A stretch of DNA of 6,318 nucleotides from RUG11462 sp051877275 (GTDB taxonomy: Bacteria > Bacillota > Clostridia > Oscillospirales > Acutalibacteraceae): assembly GCA_051877275.1 (NCBI GenBank), contig JBJEIS010000008.1, positions 1-6,318 on the forward strand, given 5' to 3'. Shown here one piece after another: positions 5,700 to 6,318 of this stretch (position 1 is the stretch's first letter; every line of letters begins with the position of its first letter). The notes beneath the pieces are model-generated. The model had not been told where the DNA came from. It saw nothing but the letters and a program-made list of their open reading frames with translations, and searched no databases. A program made the translations under genes and the position numbers.

Positions 5700-6318
5700 T
5701 ATTTTAAGTTCTCAGGCTGCCTTGTAAAGTTAAGGCGGTACTGTTTCGGCGAAATGTCTTTCTTTGCTTTAAATTGCTGAATAAAATAGCTTGGAGTGGA
5801 AAAACCCAATTGTTCGGAGATTTCAGCAATTGACTGATCGGTTGAAGATAACAACTGCTCTGCTTTGGTGATACGGTAATGATTAAGATATTCCGAAAAG
5901 CTCTGATGCATGACCTTTTTAAATGTACGCGAAAAATAGCTGTAACTTAAATTGCAGTGCTGAGCTACTTCAGCCTCGGTAAGTGAAGCATAATTATATG
6001 TAATATATTCGAGTGCAGACTGAATAATTCTCAGGGTTTCATCGGAATAATCAAAACGGTCAACTGCATCAAGATTATGATCTCGCCAATATCTAAGCAC
6101 CCATAAAAACAGTTTTAAAATATCAGCACGCATAGATAACTCATAACCGTAATCTTTAACCTGCCATTCGTGCATAATTCGTGTAACAGCATCATGAATA
6201 AAATTATCTGTCAGCTCCTGTTTTGTAAAATGGCGTTTGTTATTGGAATCGGGAATTATAAAAGGCATTATATATTTCATTTCAAAAACCGATTGGTCGC
6301 TTGAATACAGTATTTCAG
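5699..6318 (-). CDS. AraC-family transcriptional regulator, C-terminal part (runs off right edge)
   Basis: The visible 205 codons are open from the stop at 5701-5699 to the window edge. An ATG at 6280-6278 lies in frame, but it has no ribosome binding site, and the codons before it (reading EILYSSDQSVFE) continue the protein without a stop. The true start is therefore outside. The C-terminal AraC/XylS DNA-binding domain spans about visible residues 100-200. Its first helix-turn-helix is around 111-136 (LTEAEVAQHCNLSYSYFSRTF), and the second around 161-182 (SIAEISEQLGFSTPSYFIQQF). The region before it fits the end of a cupin-type ligand-binding domain and a linker helix (DILKLFLWVLRYW). Such proteins usually activate sugar-use genes on binding a carbohydrate; the ligand and targets here are unknown. 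The gene is convergent with the PASTA gene and shares its terminator. Confidence 0.92.
   Translation of the reverse strand, partial: EILYSSDQSVFEMKYIMPFIIPDSNNKRHFTKQELTDNFIHDAVTRIMHEWQVKDYGYELSMRADILKLFLWVLRYWRDHNLDAVDRFDYSDETLRIIQSALEYITYNYASLTEAEVAQHCNLSYSYFSRTFKKVMHQSFSEYLNHYRITKAEQLLSSTDQSIAEISEQLGFSTPSYFIQQFKAKKDISPKQYRLNFTRQPENLK

Overview
The window looks like a piece of chromosome from a low-GC, Gram-positive, fibre-degrading gut or rumen bacterium of the Clostridia, most likely Ruminococcus or a relative in the Oscillospiraceae. The reasons are AT-rich intergenic DNA, strong AGGAGG-type ribosome binding sites, textbook sigma-A promoters (TTGAAA-17-TATAAT), Clostridia-style U-tailed terminators, a secreted GH5 endoglucanase and a membrane PASTA protein. 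The genus is an inference from protein character, not from a marker gene.

Layout, left to right. (1) Positions 1-307, minus strand: the N-terminal third or less of a secreted GH5 cellulase-type enzyme, cut by the window edge, with its own promoter. (2) 440-1912, minus strand: a two-gene operon of a lipoprotein of unknown function followed 3 nt later by rpe (ribulose-phosphate 3-epimerase), with a clear promoter before and a clear terminator after. (3) 2082-2834, plus strand: a divergently transcribed cytoplasmic protein of unknown function with its own promoter and terminator. (4) 3033-3767, plus strand: a YebC/PmpR family gene as a single transcription unit. (5) 3904-5658, plus strand: a 584-residue protein with zinc ribbon, protein-kinase fold, one membrane helix, two PASTA domains and a Thr/Lys-rich repeat tail. 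(6) 5699-6318, minus strand: the C-terminal part of an AraC-family regulator, convergent with gene 5 and sharing a strong bidirectional hairpin with it. It runs off the right edge.

The most interesting item is gene 5. It keeps the kinase scaffold, but every catalytic residue I can align is replaced: VAIK Lys to Arg77, HRD Asp to Gly189, loop Asn to Thr194, and DFG to Glu-Phe-Thr at 207-209. It therefore reads as a membrane pseudokinase that could sense the cell wall through PASTA domains without phosphorylating anything.

Two gene starts were moved inward. The longest reading frames begin at about the predicted transcription start, whereas internal ATGs carry good ribosome binding sites. The AraC gene was extended outward, because its frame stays open to the window edge. 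Most genes are separate transcription units with unrelated household, regulatory or surface roles. Only the lipoprotein and rpe look co-transcribed. No RNA genes, mobile elements or CRISPR arrays were seen, and no intergenic gap exceeds 300 bases.
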